Assembly: GCA_963740395.1 (NCBI GenBank)
Contig: CAVUEP010000020.1
Location: 19,188-83,187, forward strand
Length of the DNA stretch: 64,000 nt
Source: CADEEN01 sp963740395
GTDB taxonomy: Bacteria; Pseudomonadota; Gammaproteobacteria; Burkholderiales; Burkholderiaceae_C
Direction of reading: 5' to 3'
Shown here: piece after piece, positions 10,210 to 19,488 of the stretch
Position numbering within the stretch: the first letter of the stretch is position 1
Layout of the letters: the number at the start of each line of letters is the position of its first letter
Position numbers and translations under genes: made by a program
The notes under the pieces: generated by a model
What the model was told of the DNA's origin: nothing
The model's database searches: none
Seen by the model: only the letters and a program-made list of their open reading frames with translations

Positions 10210-11599
10210 ACGCCACGCCGCCATCGCCCTGTGTGGTGCGGCCATCGCCCTCGCGTCACCGGTGTTGGCCGACGAGGCGGCCTATCGCTTCCAGGCACCG
10301 ATCACGGTCGAGCAACCCGCCGCCTTCGTGCAGCTGCCGCTGCCCGCCAGCGCCTATGCGCGCAGCCTCAGCGCGGGCCTGAACGACCTGCGCGTCGTCG
10401 ACGCCGCAGGCGAGCGCGTGCCGTTTGCGCTGCTGATGCCGCGCGCCGACGAGTCGCAACGCATCGAGCAACAGCGCGACGCCATGTTGTACGCCCTGCC
10501 GGCCAAGCCGGCGGCCGGCGGCGCCTGGGCCTCGCCGGTCGAGGTCACTGTGCAGGGCGAGCGCATCAGCGTCAAACGCGTCGGCAGCGGCGCCGAAAGC
10601 GCCAATGCACAGTCGGGCGGCTGGCTGATCGACCTGGGTGAGCGCGCGCCCAACGACCCGCCGCCGCAGTCGCTGCGCATGCAATGGTCGGGCCCGACCG
10701 AGTTCAGCGCCACCTTCACTTTCGAGACCAGCGACGACCTGCGCAGCTGGCGCCACGGCGGCGCGGGCCAGTTGATGGCTCTGGGCTCGGCCGCCGGGCC
10801 GCTGACGCAGCCCAGCGTCGTGCTGCCTGCGCGTGCCGGCCGATTCGTGCGCCTGGTGTGGACTGACGTCGCCGCCGCGCCGAACCTCACCGGTGCGCAC
10901 GTCATCGCCGCCACCCAGGGCAGCCGGGTGCTCGATGCTGCGACCGAATTGGTGCTCTCGACCACGCCGGTGCCCGCAGGCAAGGTCAGCACCGACGACG
11001 ATGCGCGCGCGCTGCACTACGACCTCGGCGGCACGCTGCCGCTGGTGCAGGTCGACCTGCAGCTGGCCCCCGGCACCCGCGTCGCCCCGGTGCGGCTGCA
11101 GGGCCGCAACCAGGTCGACGCGCCCTGGCGTGAGCTCGGCGCCAGCGTGTTCTACCGCCTCGAGCGCGGCAGCGAGGTCAGCCACTCGCCACCGCTGAAG
11201 ATCCGCACCCAGACGCGCTTCCTGCGCATCGTGCCCGACAAGCGCGCCGCCGCGCTCGACGCCAGCCAGACGAAGCTGGTCGTGCAGGCGCAGCTGGCCC
11301 GCATCGTGTTCGCGGCCCAGGGCCAGGCACCCTATGCGTTGTGGGCCGGGGCCCCCAACGCCAGTGCCTCGGCCCTGCCGGTGGCCACGCTGGTGCCCGC
11401 GCTCGAAGACGAGCGGGCGCGCTTCGGCCGCGCCGCGCTGGGCGACTGGAGCGAGGTGGCGGCGGTGGCGCGCGCTGCCGAGCGCCAGACCCGGCTTGCC
11501 GCGCTGCGCCCCTGGCTGCTGTGGGCGGTGCTGCTCGCGGGTGTGGCCGGGCTGGGCTTCATGGTCTGGCGCCTGACGCGGCCGGGCCGGCCGACATGA
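10196..11599 (+). CDS. DUF3999 family exported, membrane-anchored protein
   Basis: A 467-residue DUF3999 protein. It has an N-terminal signal sequence (AIALCGAAIALASPVLADE, with a probable cut after VLA), a large beta-rich periplasmic region, and a single C-terminal helix (LLWAVLLAGVAGLGFMVWRL) followed by a short basic tail. The ATG at 10196 has a GGGGA ribosome-binding site and lies inside the 3' end of the DUF2339 gene, so translation is coupled. DUF2339 and DUF3999 proteins recur together and probably act as one envelope complex. No catalytic motif is recognisable and no biochemical role is proposed. Confidence 0.82.
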   Translation: MHALERHAAIALCGAAIALASPVLADEAAYRFQAPITVEQPAAFVQLPLPASAYARSLSAGLNDLRVVDAAGERVPFALLMPRADESQRIEQQRDAMLYALPAKPAAGGAWASPVEVTVQGERISVKRVGSGAESANAQSGGWLIDLGERAPNDPPPQSLRMQWSGPTEFSATFTFETSDDLRSWRHGGAGQLMALGSAAGPLTQPSVVLPARAGRFVRLVWTDVAAAPNLTGAHVIAATQGSRVLDAATELVLSTTPVPAGKVSTDDDARALHYDLGGTLPLVQVDLQLAPGTRVAPVRLQGRNQVDAPWRELGASVFYRLERGSEVSHSPPLKIRTQTRFLRIVPDKRAAALDASQTKLVVQAQLARIVFAAQGQAPYALWAGAPNASASALPVATLVPALEDERARFGRAALGDWSEVAAVARAAERQTRLAALRPWLLWAVLLAGVAGLGFMVWRLTRPGRPT

Positions 11600-11652
11600 G
11601 CGTGCCGGCGATTAAACTGCGCGCTTTCGCACAACCCCAAGAAGGTCACCCC

Positions 11653-12517
11653 ATGCGCCTCACCACCCGCCAGTTCCTGCAAACCGCCGGCCTGTTCACT
11701 GCCGGCCTGCTGCTCGCCGCCTGCGGCAAGAAGGAACCGCCGCCCGCACCGACCCCTGCCGCCGCCGCGCCGGCCGCCGCGCCCGCACCCGCGCCGGCCA
11801 AGGTCTACGTGGTCGGCACCGATGCTGCCTACGCCCCCTTCGAACTGCAGAACGAGAAGGGCGAGATCGTCGGCCTGACGATCGATATCGTGAATGCCGT
11901 GGCCAAGAAGGCCGGCATCGAAGTGAAATTCGTCAACACGCCCTGGGAAGGCATCTTCAACGCGTTGGCGCAGGGCGACCGCGACATGATCGCCTCGTCG
12001 GTGACGATCACGGACGAGCGCAAGCAGACGATGGACTTCACCGACCCCTACTTCGACGCGGTGCAGCTGATCGCCGTCAAGGCCGACAGCAAAATAGCCA
12101 GCTTCAACGACCTGAAGAAGCGCAAGGTCGGCGTGCAGACCGGCACCACCGGCGACGAAGCCGTGACGAAGTTGCTGGGCAAGACCAGCACCTCGGTCAA
12201 GCGCTTCGAGTCCACGCCGCTGGCCTTGAAGGAACTCGAAGCCGGCGGCGTCGATGCCGTCGTCGCCGACAACGGCGTGGTCATCAACTACGTGACCAAC
12301 AACGCCGGCGCCAAGTTCAAGACCGTCAGCGACAAGGCCTTCGCAGCCCGAGCAGTACGGCTTCGCGGTCAAGAAGGGCAATGCCGAACTGCTCGGCAAG
12401 CTCAACAGCGGCCTGGCCGGCATCAAGGCCGACGGCAGCTACGCCACGATCTACGCCAAGTACTTCGGCGCCCCGCCCGCAGCCGCCGCAGCCCCCGCGC
12501 CGGCAGCCTCCAAGTAA
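11653..12517 (+). CDS. Amino-acid ABC transporter substrate-binding lipoprotein (one insertion)
   Basis: A periplasmic solute-binding protein of the SBP_bac_3 (GlnH/HisJ) family. It starts with a lipoprotein signal (FTAGLLLAACGKK, lipobox cysteine near residue 24) and an Ala/Pro linker, then VVGTDAAYAPFELQNEKGE, typical of polar amino-acid binders, and TITDERKQTMDFTDPY. The frame breaks after SDKAFA near 12346 and resumes with EQYGFAVKKGNAELL, ending at the TAA 12515-12517; one extra base explains it. A second low-complexity Ala/Pro tail follows the fold. The permease gene begins 13 bases later. The substrate (glutamine, arginine or similar) cannot be told from sequence alone. Confidence 0.88.
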
Positions 12518-12529
12518 GGAGCCACGGCG

Positions 12530-13283
12530 ATGGATCTTCGCTGGGAGATCCTCGCCGGTTACGGGCCGCTGTTCGTCAGCGGCCTGTGGATGACGGTCCA
12601 GCTCACGCTGGTGGCGATCGGCGCCGGCCTCGTGCTCGGCGTCGCTGCTCGGCCTGGTCAGCAGTTCGGCCGACGCGCCGACGCCGGGCTCGCCGATCCT
12701 GGCCTGGGGCCTCAAGCTGCTGCGCGGCGTCACGCTGGCCTACGTCACGTTCTTCCGCGGCACGCCGCTGTTCGTGCAGATCCTGCTGGTGCACTTTGCG
12801 CTGATGCCGGCGCTGATCCACCCCGACGGCGGCCTGCTGATGAGCGGCGACGCGGCACGTGCTTTCCGCCAGGACCATGGCGCCTTCTTCTCCGGCTCGT
12901 TGGCCCTGACGCTCAACGCCGGGGCCTACATCAGCGAGATCTTTCGCGCCGGCATCCAGAGCATCCACCGCGGCCAGACCCAGGCCGCCTACAGCGTGGG
13001 GCTGACGCATGTGCAGTCGATGCGCTACGTGGTGCTGCCGCAAGCCTTCCGGCGCATGATGCCGGCCTTTGTCAACGAAGGCGTCACGCTGATCAAGGAT
13101 TCGTCGCTGGTGTCGGCGATCGGACTGGCCGAACTGGCGCTGGCCGCGCGCACCGTGGCCGGGGCCTACTCGCGCTACTGGGAGCCCTACCTGCTGATCT
13201 CGGCGATGTACCTGGTGCTGACCTTGACGCTGTCGCTGCTGGCCAAGCGGCTGGAGGCGCCGGCGCATCTGCGGGGGCGGTAG
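12530..13283 (+). CDS. Amino-acid ABC transporter permease (one insertion)
   Basis: An inner-membrane permease of the HisM/GlnP (HEQRO) family. It begins MDLRWEILAGYGPLFVSGLW; after LVLGV an extra G at 12644 (GTC[G]CTG) breaks the frame, which resumes as LLGLVSSSADAP. The EAA-type cytoplasmic loop is visible as AAYSVGLTHVQSMRYVVLPQA, the docking site for the ATPase. About five membrane helices span the corrected ~250 residues. No ATP-binding subunit follows, because the next region is a repeat element. The ATPase is therefore encoded elsewhere or was displaced. It forms an operon with the binding protein upstream. Confidence 0.88.
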
Positions 13284-13388
13284 GCTGCGATTCGCCCCTT
13301 GCGGGCGATTGCGGCGGCGCCTGCCTATGCGTGCTTGCCGATGCGCGCTTGCATCGGCGCGGGATCAGGCCGCCGCCGCGCCCTGCTC

Positions 13389-13598
13389 CGCTCATGTCCC
13401 CCGGCTCTGGCCTGCGGCCGAGCCTCCTCCTTTACTTCGTTGCGCAGGGCACGCCAGCGGCCTGATCCGGCTGCAGCGTCAGCTCTCCCCCGGCGAACAC
13501 TACACACGCTGCCTGCCGCGGGCGTGGGGTGGTCGCTGTAGCGAAGTAAAGGAGGAGACGGCGGCCTTCAGGCCGTCGTCGGGGGACATGAGCGCAAG
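13389..13598. repeat. Paired inverted repeat, two ~58-base arms around a ~90-base centre
   Basis: The 380-base gap between the ABC permease and the cytochrome gene holds a symmetric structure. The left arm (about 13389-13446) reads CGCTCATGTCCCCCGG, a GGCCTGCGGCC hairpin, then CTCCTCCTTTACTTCG. The right arm (about 13540-13598) is its reverse complement with changes: CGAAGTAAAGGAGGAG, GGCCTTCAGGCCG, CGGGGGACATGAGCG. Each arm also contains its own small hairpin. I recognise this as a style of palindromic intergenic repeat seen in Burkholderiales but cannot name a family. No transposase is nearby. It could form a large cruciform, or end transcription between the two convergent genes. Confidence 0.8.
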
Positions 13599-13665
13599 CG
13601 GCCACCCCACGTTCGCGGCACGCACCAATGGCAGCACGCCGCGACGCACTCCTCGTCCGGCGCCG

Positions 13666-14181
13666 CTACGGCGTTGGCCGCCCCGTGCCCTGCGTGCCCT
13701 GGGCGCGCGCCGACAGGTAGGCGTAGAGGTCGACGATATGCGCGCTCACGCGCGGCTCGCCCTGCCAGGCGGGCATCGTGAGCAGGCCCTGTTTGCGTTG
13801 CATGATGTCGTCGACGACAGCGTCGCGCGTTGCTCCCGCGCCCCGGCCCTGGCCCGGCACGAGGTTCAGGTCGTAGCGGTCGAGCACCAGGCCGACGAAT
13901 CGGCGCGAGGGCATGTCGCGTACGCGCGGCAACAGGTCGGGTGCGCCCGCCGTGCCGGTCGCGGCCGGCCCATGGCATCCCGCACAACGGTCCTGGAACA
14001 CGCGCCAGCCGGTGTAGACCGAGCCCGGCGGTTTGGCCGCCTGCGCCATTTCCTGCGCCGGCTGCCGGTTCTGCACCTCGACCGCGCAGCCGCCCAGGCC
14101 CAGGGCCGCCGCGATCAGGCCGCCACCCAGCGTCGCGAAGCGTGCGCGTGAACGCGTCATCGAATGGTTAAGCATCGTCAT
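13666..14181 (-). CDS. c-type cytochrome, probable lipoprotein
   Basis: A 171-residue exported mono-haem cytochrome c. The haem-binding CAGCH motif is in WRVFQDRCAGCHGPAATG, and the distal methionine is probably in GLLTMPAW. The N-terminus has basic residues, a hydrophobic stretch (ATLGGGLIAAALGLGGCA) and a lipobox-like LGGC, so it may be anchored to a membrane by lipid. The ATG at 14181 follows a GGGAG ribosome-binding site; two later ATGs (14175, 14160) and an earlier one (14247) are alternatives. The C-terminal domain has the usual IVDLYAYLSARAQG helix. Its electron-transfer partner is unknown. Confidence 0.85.
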   Translation of the reverse strand: MTMLNHSMTRSRARFATLGGGLIAAALGLGGCAVEVQNRQPAQEMAQAAKPPGSVYTGWRVFQDRCAGCHGPAATGTAGAPDLLPRVRDMPSRRFVGLVLDRYDLNLVPGQGRGAGATRDAVVDDIMQRKQGLLTMPAWQGEPRVSAHIVDLYAYLSARAQGTQGTGRPTP

Positions 14182-14264
14182 CGTGTCTCCCGTGGCCCGT
14201 GTCTGCCAGTTCATTGTGGCCAGCGGCAGGCATGCGCGCCTTGCCATGCATCAATTGCGGTAGA

Positions 14265-15272
14265 TCAAGGCCGTGCCGCGGCCAGCAGCCATTGCACGGT
14301 CTGCGCCCGCACTTCGTCATCATGCCCGACCAACAGATGGCCGCCGGTGCCGAAGCCGACGAACTTGGCGCCCGCAATCTGGCCGGCGGTGTACTGCGCC
14401 GCCGCATGGGTGCCGTAGCCATCGTCGCGCGCGCTGATCACGAGCGTCGGGGCGCGGATCGACTCCAGCGCGTAGCGTGCGCCGCTCTTGCTCGGCGACG
14501 TGTCGGCACGCAGGCCCTGCGCGCGATCAGAAATGGGCAGGATGGCCTCGGCCATCGCCTGCACTCTCGCCTGCTCCTGCGCGCTCGCGGCCGCCACCAG
14601 CTCGGGCGGGGTGGCCAACACGAAGTCGATCACGCGGTCGCGCGCCACCTGCAGCGCGGCCCAGAACAGGAAGTCCGAGCCCACCAGCCGCTCCAGCAGC
14701 CCCTGGGCCCAGGGCGCCAGCGGCGGCGCCGAATCCGCCTGCGTGGCCGGCTTGTACGCCACCGGCACCACCAGCACCAGCGCGTTGACCCGCTCGGGAT
14801 GGCGGATCGCCAACTGCAGCGCCGACAGCGCACCCGCCGACACCCCCAGCACCCCCGCCCGCTCGATGCCCAGCGCGTCGAGCAGGCACACATGCGCGTC
14901 GGCCTGCGCCGCCGCCGAGCCGTCGGCCGGCATCGGCGTGCGCAGGTAGCCAAAGCGCGACATCGCGATCACGCGGATGCCCTGCGGCGCCATTGCGGCA
15001 GCGTAGGCCATGCCCTGATCGTGCCCGCCGCCGCTGCCATGGACCATCAACAGCGGCACGCCGCTGCCGGCCTGCTGCACTTCGATCGGACCGCAGCGCG
15101 TGGGCACCATCGTGCTGCCCTGGGCGGCACGGGCGCGCGCGCGCGCCAGGTCGTCCTGGAAGCGCCAGCCGATCGTCAAGGCAGCGGCCAACAGCACGCC
15201 GCCCACGATGACGACCACCGTCGAATTCACCGATCGCTCCCGACCGAGTGCGGAAAAACGCGAGCCATGCAT
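14265..15272 (-). CDS. Alpha/beta hydrolase, membrane-anchored
   Basis: A roughly 335-residue alpha/beta-hydrolase-fold protein. After a basic start it has an N-terminal helix (STVVVIVGGVLLAAALTIGW), so it is either anchored in or secreted through the inner membrane. The oxyanion region is LLMVHGSGGGHDQG, the nucleophile elbow is GVSAG, the acid is probably in VISARDDGYG, and the histidine in GTGGHLLVGHDDE. The order matches a Ser-Asp-His triad. The start is uncertain between 15272 (GAGG ribosome-binding site) and 15293. The substrate is unknown. It runs in the same direction as the cytochrome gene, 83 bases upstream of it. Confidence 0.82.
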   Translation of the reverse strand: MHGSRFSALGRERSVNSTVVVIVGGVLLAAALTIGWRFQDDLARARARAAQGSTMVPTRCGPIEVQQAGSGVPLLMVHGSGGGHDQGMAYAAAMAPQGIRVIAMSRFGYLRTPMPADGSAAAQADAHVCLLDALGIERAGVLGVSAGALSALQLAIRHPERVNALVLVVPVAYKPATQADSAPPLAPWAQGLLERLVGSDFLFWAALQVARDRVIDFVLATPPELVAAASAQEQARVQAMAEAILPISDRAQGLRADTSPSKSGARYALESIRAPTLVISARDDGYGTHAAAQYTAGQIAGAKFVGFGTGGHLLVGHDDEVRAQTVQWLLAAARP

Positions 15273-15434
15273 GAGCCTCGCATCGGCCGCCACACAAGCG
15301 CTTGAGAAGCGTCAACGCGCCAGTGCAACCCACCCTTGCAAGCCGATCCCGGTGCGCGCGGCCACGCGTGCCATTGCGAAGTCGGCCGCGCCGCGCCATG
15401 CTGCGGCTCTTGTCACGTTGCCGTCGGTGCTTCG

Positions 15435-16233
15435 ATGGACGCCAACCACCACCGCATTTACGACCAGGCCCGCTGCTACGACGTGGCCTTCGGCTTTCGC
15501 GACATTGCCGCCGAGTGCGACACGCTGAGTGCGCTCGTGGCCAGGCACAGCGGGCGGCGCGTGGCCGCCGTGCTGGAACTGGCCGCGGGCCCGGCGCGGC
15601 ATGCGCGCGAATTCGCCCGCCGCGGCGCCCTGGCCACCGCGCTGGACGCCTTGCCCTCGATGTGCGACTACGCCCTGGCGCGTGCCGGGCACGATGGCGT
15701 CGCGCTGACGGCCGTATGTGCCGACATGAGCGACTTTGAGATTCCGCAGCGCTTCGACCTGGCCGCGCTGCTGCTGAGTTCGTCGAGCTACCTGCTCGAC
15801 AACGATGCGGTACTGAGGAATCTGCGCTGCGTGGCCGGCCACTTGGCCGATGGCGGCCTGTACGTGGTGGAAATGCCGCACCCACGCGATGCCTTCGGTC
15901 TTGGCAGTTCCGTGAAAACGACATGGACGTCCGAGGCCGACGGCCTGCGCGTGGACATGCGCTGGGGCGCCGAGGGCGACCCCTTCGACCCGATCACGCA
16001 AGTTGAAGACGTCACGGTGACGATGGACTGGTCGGGCCCGGACGGCAGCGGGCAGTTGGTCGAGCAGGCGCGCGAGCGCCGCTTCACGGCCACCGAGTTC
16101 GACGCCTTGGTGCGCGCCAGCGGCGCCTTCGAGATCGTCGAGTGGCTCGGTTCGGTGGCCCCGCCCGTCGCGTTCAACAACGAACGCCACGGCCAAGCGC
16201 ATGGTGCCGGTGCTGCGCAAGCGCCCAGCGTGA
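15435..16233 (+). CDS. Class I SAM-dependent methyltransferase (one insertion near the end)
   Basis: A methyltransferase of about 265 residues. The SAM-binding glycine-rich loop is VLELAAGPARHAREF (motif I), followed by the acidic ALDALPSM and CADMSDF segments and a motif IV region FDLAALLLSSSSYLL. Near the C-terminus the frame breaks after FNNER; an extra base near 16187 is needed to reach the family-like end TAKRMVPVLRKRPA and the TGA at 16231-16233. The substrate is unknown. It is divergent from the hydrolase gene, with about 160 bases between them, which probably hold both promoters. A small membrane protein gene is convergent with it, three bases away. Confidence 0.82.
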
Positions 16234-16236
16234 ACC

Positions 16237-16524
16237 TCAGACCAGCGTCGCAACAACCAGCCAGACGCCGGCCAGGAATGTCGTCGTCGCGGTGCGCTGC
16301 GGCGACCGGTCGATCGACGCGAACAGGAAGAGGTTGTACGGCACGGCGCAAAGTGCATGGCCACGGCTAGTGCCCAGCGCCACGCCCTGCGCGGCCAGCA
16401 TCAGCGCCAAGAAGCTCGCGAGCAGGTTGATCGCACTGCCGACCACGACCATGTCGCGCCAGAACAGCGTGCGCAACGCGATCTCGCCGCGCCAGCGTCG
16501 AGCGAAGAATTCGTTGAATGCCAC
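16237..16524 (-). CDS. Small membrane protein, unknown family
   Basis: A 95-residue protein with three predicted membrane helices (about residues 24-50, 58-70 and 80-95) after a basic amphipathic start, AFNEFFARRWRGEIALRTLFW. The start is a GTG at 16524 with GGAG at a good distance; the ATG two bases upstream is out of frame. I do not recognise the family. The hydrophobicity pattern, the ribosome-binding site and the tight convergent fit against the methyltransferase stop favour a real gene. Confidence 0.6.
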   Translation of the reverse strand: MAFNEFFARRWRGEIALRTLFWRDMVVVGSAINLLASFLALMLAAQGVALGTSRGHALCAVPYNLFLFASIDRSPQRTATTTFLAGVWLVVATLV

Positions 16525-16614
16525 ATCGCTCCTGCAAGGCGCCCTGAATGCGCGTACGTGACCAGGGCGCCTTCGCGCTGCCCGCCGCCAACCACCAGGC
16601 TGCTAGGCTAGCGC

Positions 16615-17558
16615 ATGCCACACCTGCCCCCCGACCCCGCCGCGCAAGAATTGCGGGTCGGGCTGGCGTGGGGCCTGCTGGCCGCGGTCATCTGGGCCAG
16701 CTACACGGTGCTGGCGCGGCTGGCGGTCAAGGCCGGCCTGAGCCCGGGCGACCTGACGCTGCTGCGCTTCGCGCCCGGCGCGCTGCTGATGGCGCCGCTG
16801 CTGTGGCGCTGGGGCTGGCGCGACCTGGGCGGCATCGGCTGGCGGCGCGGGCTGGTGTTGACGGTGCTGGCCGGGCCCGGCTTCAGCCTGCTGTTCATGA
16901 CCGGTTTTTCGCTCGCACCGCTGGCCCATGGCGCCGTGATCGCCCCGGCCTGCCAGATGCTCGCCGGGCTGGGCCTGTCGGCTTGGCTGGCGCACCAGAG
17001 CTGGACGCGCGAGAGCGCGGTCGGCGCCGCCTTCGTGGTGCTGGGCCTGGCCTTCATGGGCGGCGACAGCCTGCTGCAGCGGCGAAGGCGGCCTGACCCT
17101 GGTGGGCGACCTGCTGTTCGCCACCGCCGGCTGCTGCTGGGGCCTGTTCGGCGCGCTGTCGCGGCGCTGGCAGGTCGACCCGCTGCGCGTGACCGGCGTG
17201 GTCGTGGTGCTGTCGTTCCTGCTCTTCGCGCCGCCCTTCCTGGCCACGGCCGACCTCGGCCGCCTGGCCAACGCCGGCGCGGGCATGCTGACCCTGCAGG
17301 TGCTGGCGCAGGGGCTCGGGCGCTGGGCTGGTGGCGGTGCTGGCCTTCAGCCGCGCCGTGGCCCTGCTCGGCTCGGCGCGCGCGGCCTTCTTCGGCGCGA
17401 TGGTGCCGGGCGCGGCCTCGCTGCTGGCGATCCCGGTGCTCGGCGAGGTGCCCACCGCGCTGCAGGTGCTGGGCATCGTGGCCGTGGTGCTGGGCCTGCT
17501 GATCGCGTTCGGCGTTGCGCGCATGCTGCTGACGCGTCGCGCGTCCAACACGGGCTAG
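16615..17558 (+). CDS. EamA/DMT family exporter (two insertions)
   Basis: A drug/metabolite transporter with two EamA repeats and about ten helices. The first repeat is intact (GLAWGLLAAVIWASYTVLAR to FMGGDSLLQRR). The frame breaks near 17088 and resumes as GGLTLVGDLLFATAGCCWGL. It breaks again near 17318 and resumes as GLVAVLAFSRAVALLGSARAA, finishing with AIPVLGEVPTALQVLGIV, the typical second EamA end. One extra base at each site restores about 313 residues. Such proteins export amino acids or other metabolites; the substrate is unknown. Its TAG stop overlaps the complementary stop of an SDR relic on the other strand. Confidence 0.82.
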
Positions 17559-17660
17559 AGATTCCCTGGGTAGCCGCCGCCATCCAGCAGCCAGTTCTGC
17601 CCCGACTTGTAGCTGCCGTGCACGCGACACTGGAAGGCGCATGCAGCATTCAATGCGACT
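17555..17660 (-). pseudogene. 3' relic of an SDR dehydrogenase gene
   Basis: On the minus strand this stretch encodes about 32 residues ending GQNWLLDGGGYPGNL and a stop. It matches the C-terminus of the intact SDR gene at 21400-22189, which ends GQNWLLDGGGYPGTF; upstream residues also align (AACAFQCRVHGSYKSG against AACAFLCSVHGSYITG). Nothing upstream of about 17660 continues the SDR reading frame. It is therefore the truncated end of a second, diverged SDR copy. The relic and the intact copy have the same orientation and bracket 3.7 kb carrying the regulator/DUF4242 block. Confidence 0.8.
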
Positions 17661-18053
17661 GGCGCGTCGAGCCGCTGGCTGCGGACGCAGCTTTGCACGG
17701 GCGAACACGGATGTGCCGATGTCTGCTCTAGGGTGTTACGTAGAACAGCCGTTCCCGACCCATTCCAGAAGTAGTTCTTCTGGTTTGGACCCCGACAAAG
17801 CAGTCATCGGGTACAGGTCGTTGGTGCAAGCATCCAAGCGGATGAGCGCCTGCAGCGCCGCTCGGGGTAGTGCATGCGTGGAGCCCCAGCTCGGATGTCA
17901 TCCAGCGCACGCCCCGTGCGCACCGCGTTTCACCGCGGGCTGGCCGAGAAGAGGATGTGAATGCGCGCGAGGCTCAGCCGGGGACTGGGCTGCGATGAAA
18001 CGGTCGAGGGCATGCGGGCCATGCTCGCATGATCGCGCCGGCCGGAACACTTG
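17661..18053. other. Degenerate stretch without a supported gene
   Basis: About 390 bases between the SDR relic and the remnant ORF that follows. Codon pattern and base composition differ from the surrounding genes: it is less GC-rich, with runs such as AGTAGTTCTTCTGG, and no open frame shows a recognisable domain or the GC-rich third positions seen elsewhere. I see no tRNA, repeat or clear promoter. It looks like decayed sequence. Confidence 0.45.
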
Positions 18054-18500
18054 TCAGCCGCCGATCCGCAGCGTGGTCCGGCGCGGGCGGGGTTCAAGGC
18101 CGGTTGTGGGCGCCAGTTGCAGCTCCACAGCGCCCGTGGCACTCGGCGCAGCACCCGGCGCGTCGCGCGACGAGCGTTCGTTGCGCAGTTGCAGCTCGCG
18201 CGTCGCGCCGGGTGCGTCGAAGGCCAGCTGTTCGGGCACCGCGCCGTCGCGCACGTCAACCAGGTGGCGGCGCACCGCCTCGAGCGCCGCGCAGGTGAGC
18301 GCCGGATCGGCGAGCACGTGGCCCATCGTGCCGCCGAGTTCCTTGCGCTGCATGGCTGTGCGCAGCCCCGCAGCGTCGGCGGCGGTCGCACCGACGGCGA
18401 CGATCCGGCGTGCGACCTCCCACGCGGGCAACCCCAGCGGTCGGCCGTGACCCAGTCGTTGCAGCCCCGCGCCAGGCCGCCCTGATGACGTGCGACGCTA
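18054..18500 (-). pseudogene. Remnant ORF, unknown, probably frameshifted
   Basis: Directly downstream of the NTF2-like gene, one frame reads HQGGLARGCNDWVTADRW, and after a one-base change continues as LPAWEVARRIVAVGATAAD and QRKELGGTMGHVLADPALTC, ending RRTTLRIGG and a stop at 18054. The residue pattern looks protein-like with GC-rich third positions. However, there is no start codon after the in-frame stop that precedes it, and a frameshift is needed. I do not recognise the family. It could be the 3' part of a gene cut off by the same event that left the SDR relic, or a third gene of the DUF4242 operon. Confidence 0.35.
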
Positions 18501-18980
18501 CTTCATGAGCCCCTCGGCACTGACAATCTCGCGCGCGTGCGGCTTGTGGGTCACGTAGTGGTAAAGCTTCCAGCGCCCGTCGTCGACACGCCACCGCGCG
18601 ACCGCCGGGTTCGTTTCGAAAGTGGCGTTGTTTGCGGTCTGCACGATGCGCATCACGGCCGTGGCGCTGCCGTCCGGCTTCATCACGATGCGCAACGGCT
18701 CCCACTTGAACGAGAAGTCACGCGCCGAGGTCTCGAACACCGGCTGCGCTCGTTCACGCGAGTTGATCCGGCGGCTCTCGGCCAGCGCGGAGGTGAACGT
18801 CTCCTCGTACAGCAGGTCGGCCGTGACCAGGCCCTTCCATGCCTCGACGTCACGCTGCTTCCAGGCACGTTCATAGGCGGCCATCGCCTTGCGCAGCGCG
18901 GCCTCGTCGGGCGCGCCCTGCGCCAGGGCCGGCACCCCGGCCAGGAGCGTGGCGGCAAACAGAGCAGTTCGGCGCTTCAT
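18498..18980 (-). CDS. Secreted NTF2/SnoaL-like protein
   Basis: A 160-residue protein with a signal peptide (RRTALFAATLLAGVPALAQG) followed by one NTF2-like cone fold: AAYERAWKQRDVEAWKGLVT at the start, ending WRVDDGRWKLYHYVTHKP. This fold serves as enzyme, ligand binder or dimerisation domain, and no catalytic set is obvious. The ATG at 18980 is two bases from the stop of the DUF4242 gene upstream, so the two are one transcript. Both proteins are exported, which suggests a joint periplasmic role. The function is unknown. Confidence 0.75.
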   Translation of the reverse strand: MKRRTALFAATLLAGVPALAQGAPDEAALRKAMAAYERAWKQRDVEAWKGLVTADLLYEETFTSALAESRRINSRERAQPVFETSARDFSFKWEPLRIVMKPDGSATAVMRIVQTANNATFETNPAVARWRVDDGRWKLYHYVTHKPHAREIVSAEGLMK

Positions 18981-18982
18981 GG

Positions 18983-19336
18983 TCACCGCCCCCGGTTCGC
19001 CGTCGTCGGGTCGATGACCGTGGCGATCGGCGTGATGCGGTTCGCCGGGAAACCCGACTTCGCCGCGTGCTCGCGGATCAGCGCCTCGCTCGGTGCCTGG
19101 TAGATGCAGTACACCTTGTCGCCGGCGACGTAGCTCTGCACCCACTGGATGTCGGGGCCGAGTTCGCGCAGCACCGCGTTCGACTTGGCGGCGCCGCCGC
19201 GCAGCTCTTCTGCCGTCATCTTGCTGGCGCCGGGGATCTCGCGCTCGATCAGGTAGCGCTGCATTGCCGGCGCCTGTGCCTGCGCCGCCGCGGCGGCGGT
19301 GGCAAGGGCCAGGCTCAGGATCAATCGAGTGGACAT
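18983..19336 (-). CDS. Secreted DUF4242 protein
   Basis: A 117-residue DUF4242 protein with a signal peptide (STRLILSLALATAAAAAQAQA). The family core is visible in YLIEREIPGASKMTAEELRG, IQWVQSYVAGDKVYCIYQAP and LIREHAAKSGFPANRI. DUF4242 proteins are small ferredoxin-like folds, some reported as nickel-binding sensors, but most are uncharacterised and many are cytoplasmic; the signal peptide is notable. The gene is divergent from the CadC-like regulator, 152 bases away. That arrangement often means the regulator controls its divergent neighbour. Confidence 0.78.
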   Translation of the reverse strand: MSTRLILSLALATAAAAAQAQAPAMQRYLIEREIPGASKMTAEELRGGAAKSNAVLRELGPDIQWVQSYVAGDKVYCIYQAPSEALIREHAAKSGFPANRITPIATVIDPTTANRGR

Positions 19337-19488
19337 GGCGTTTTTACTCGCTCGGATACGGCGGCCGCCCATCGGCTGCCGTTATGGCAAGCATCGGCGG
19401 CAACGCGAGCAAAGTCCCGAACGAAGGCCGAAATCGCGCCGAAACATCGGCGATCCGGGAGGCGTAAAGTCGAGATGGACGCGCCGCC
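19337..19488. promoter_or_regulatory. Divergent intergenic region with repeated CATCGGC
   Basis: Between the DUF4242 operon and the CadC-like regulator. CATCGGC occurs at 19370-19376, 19392-19398 and 19445-19451. The first two copies are 22 bases apart, two helical turns, which is how OmpR-type winged-helix regulators usually bind direct repeats. The sequence is short and GC-rich, so chance is possible. No clear -10/-35 pair is recognisable. Confidence 0.25.

Noticed and set aside
18256..18705. A 149-codon frame overlapping the NTF2-like gene and the remnant behind it
   Set aside because: Its translation is Arg-rich, has no domain, and lies across a gene with a clear signal peptide and fold in another frame.
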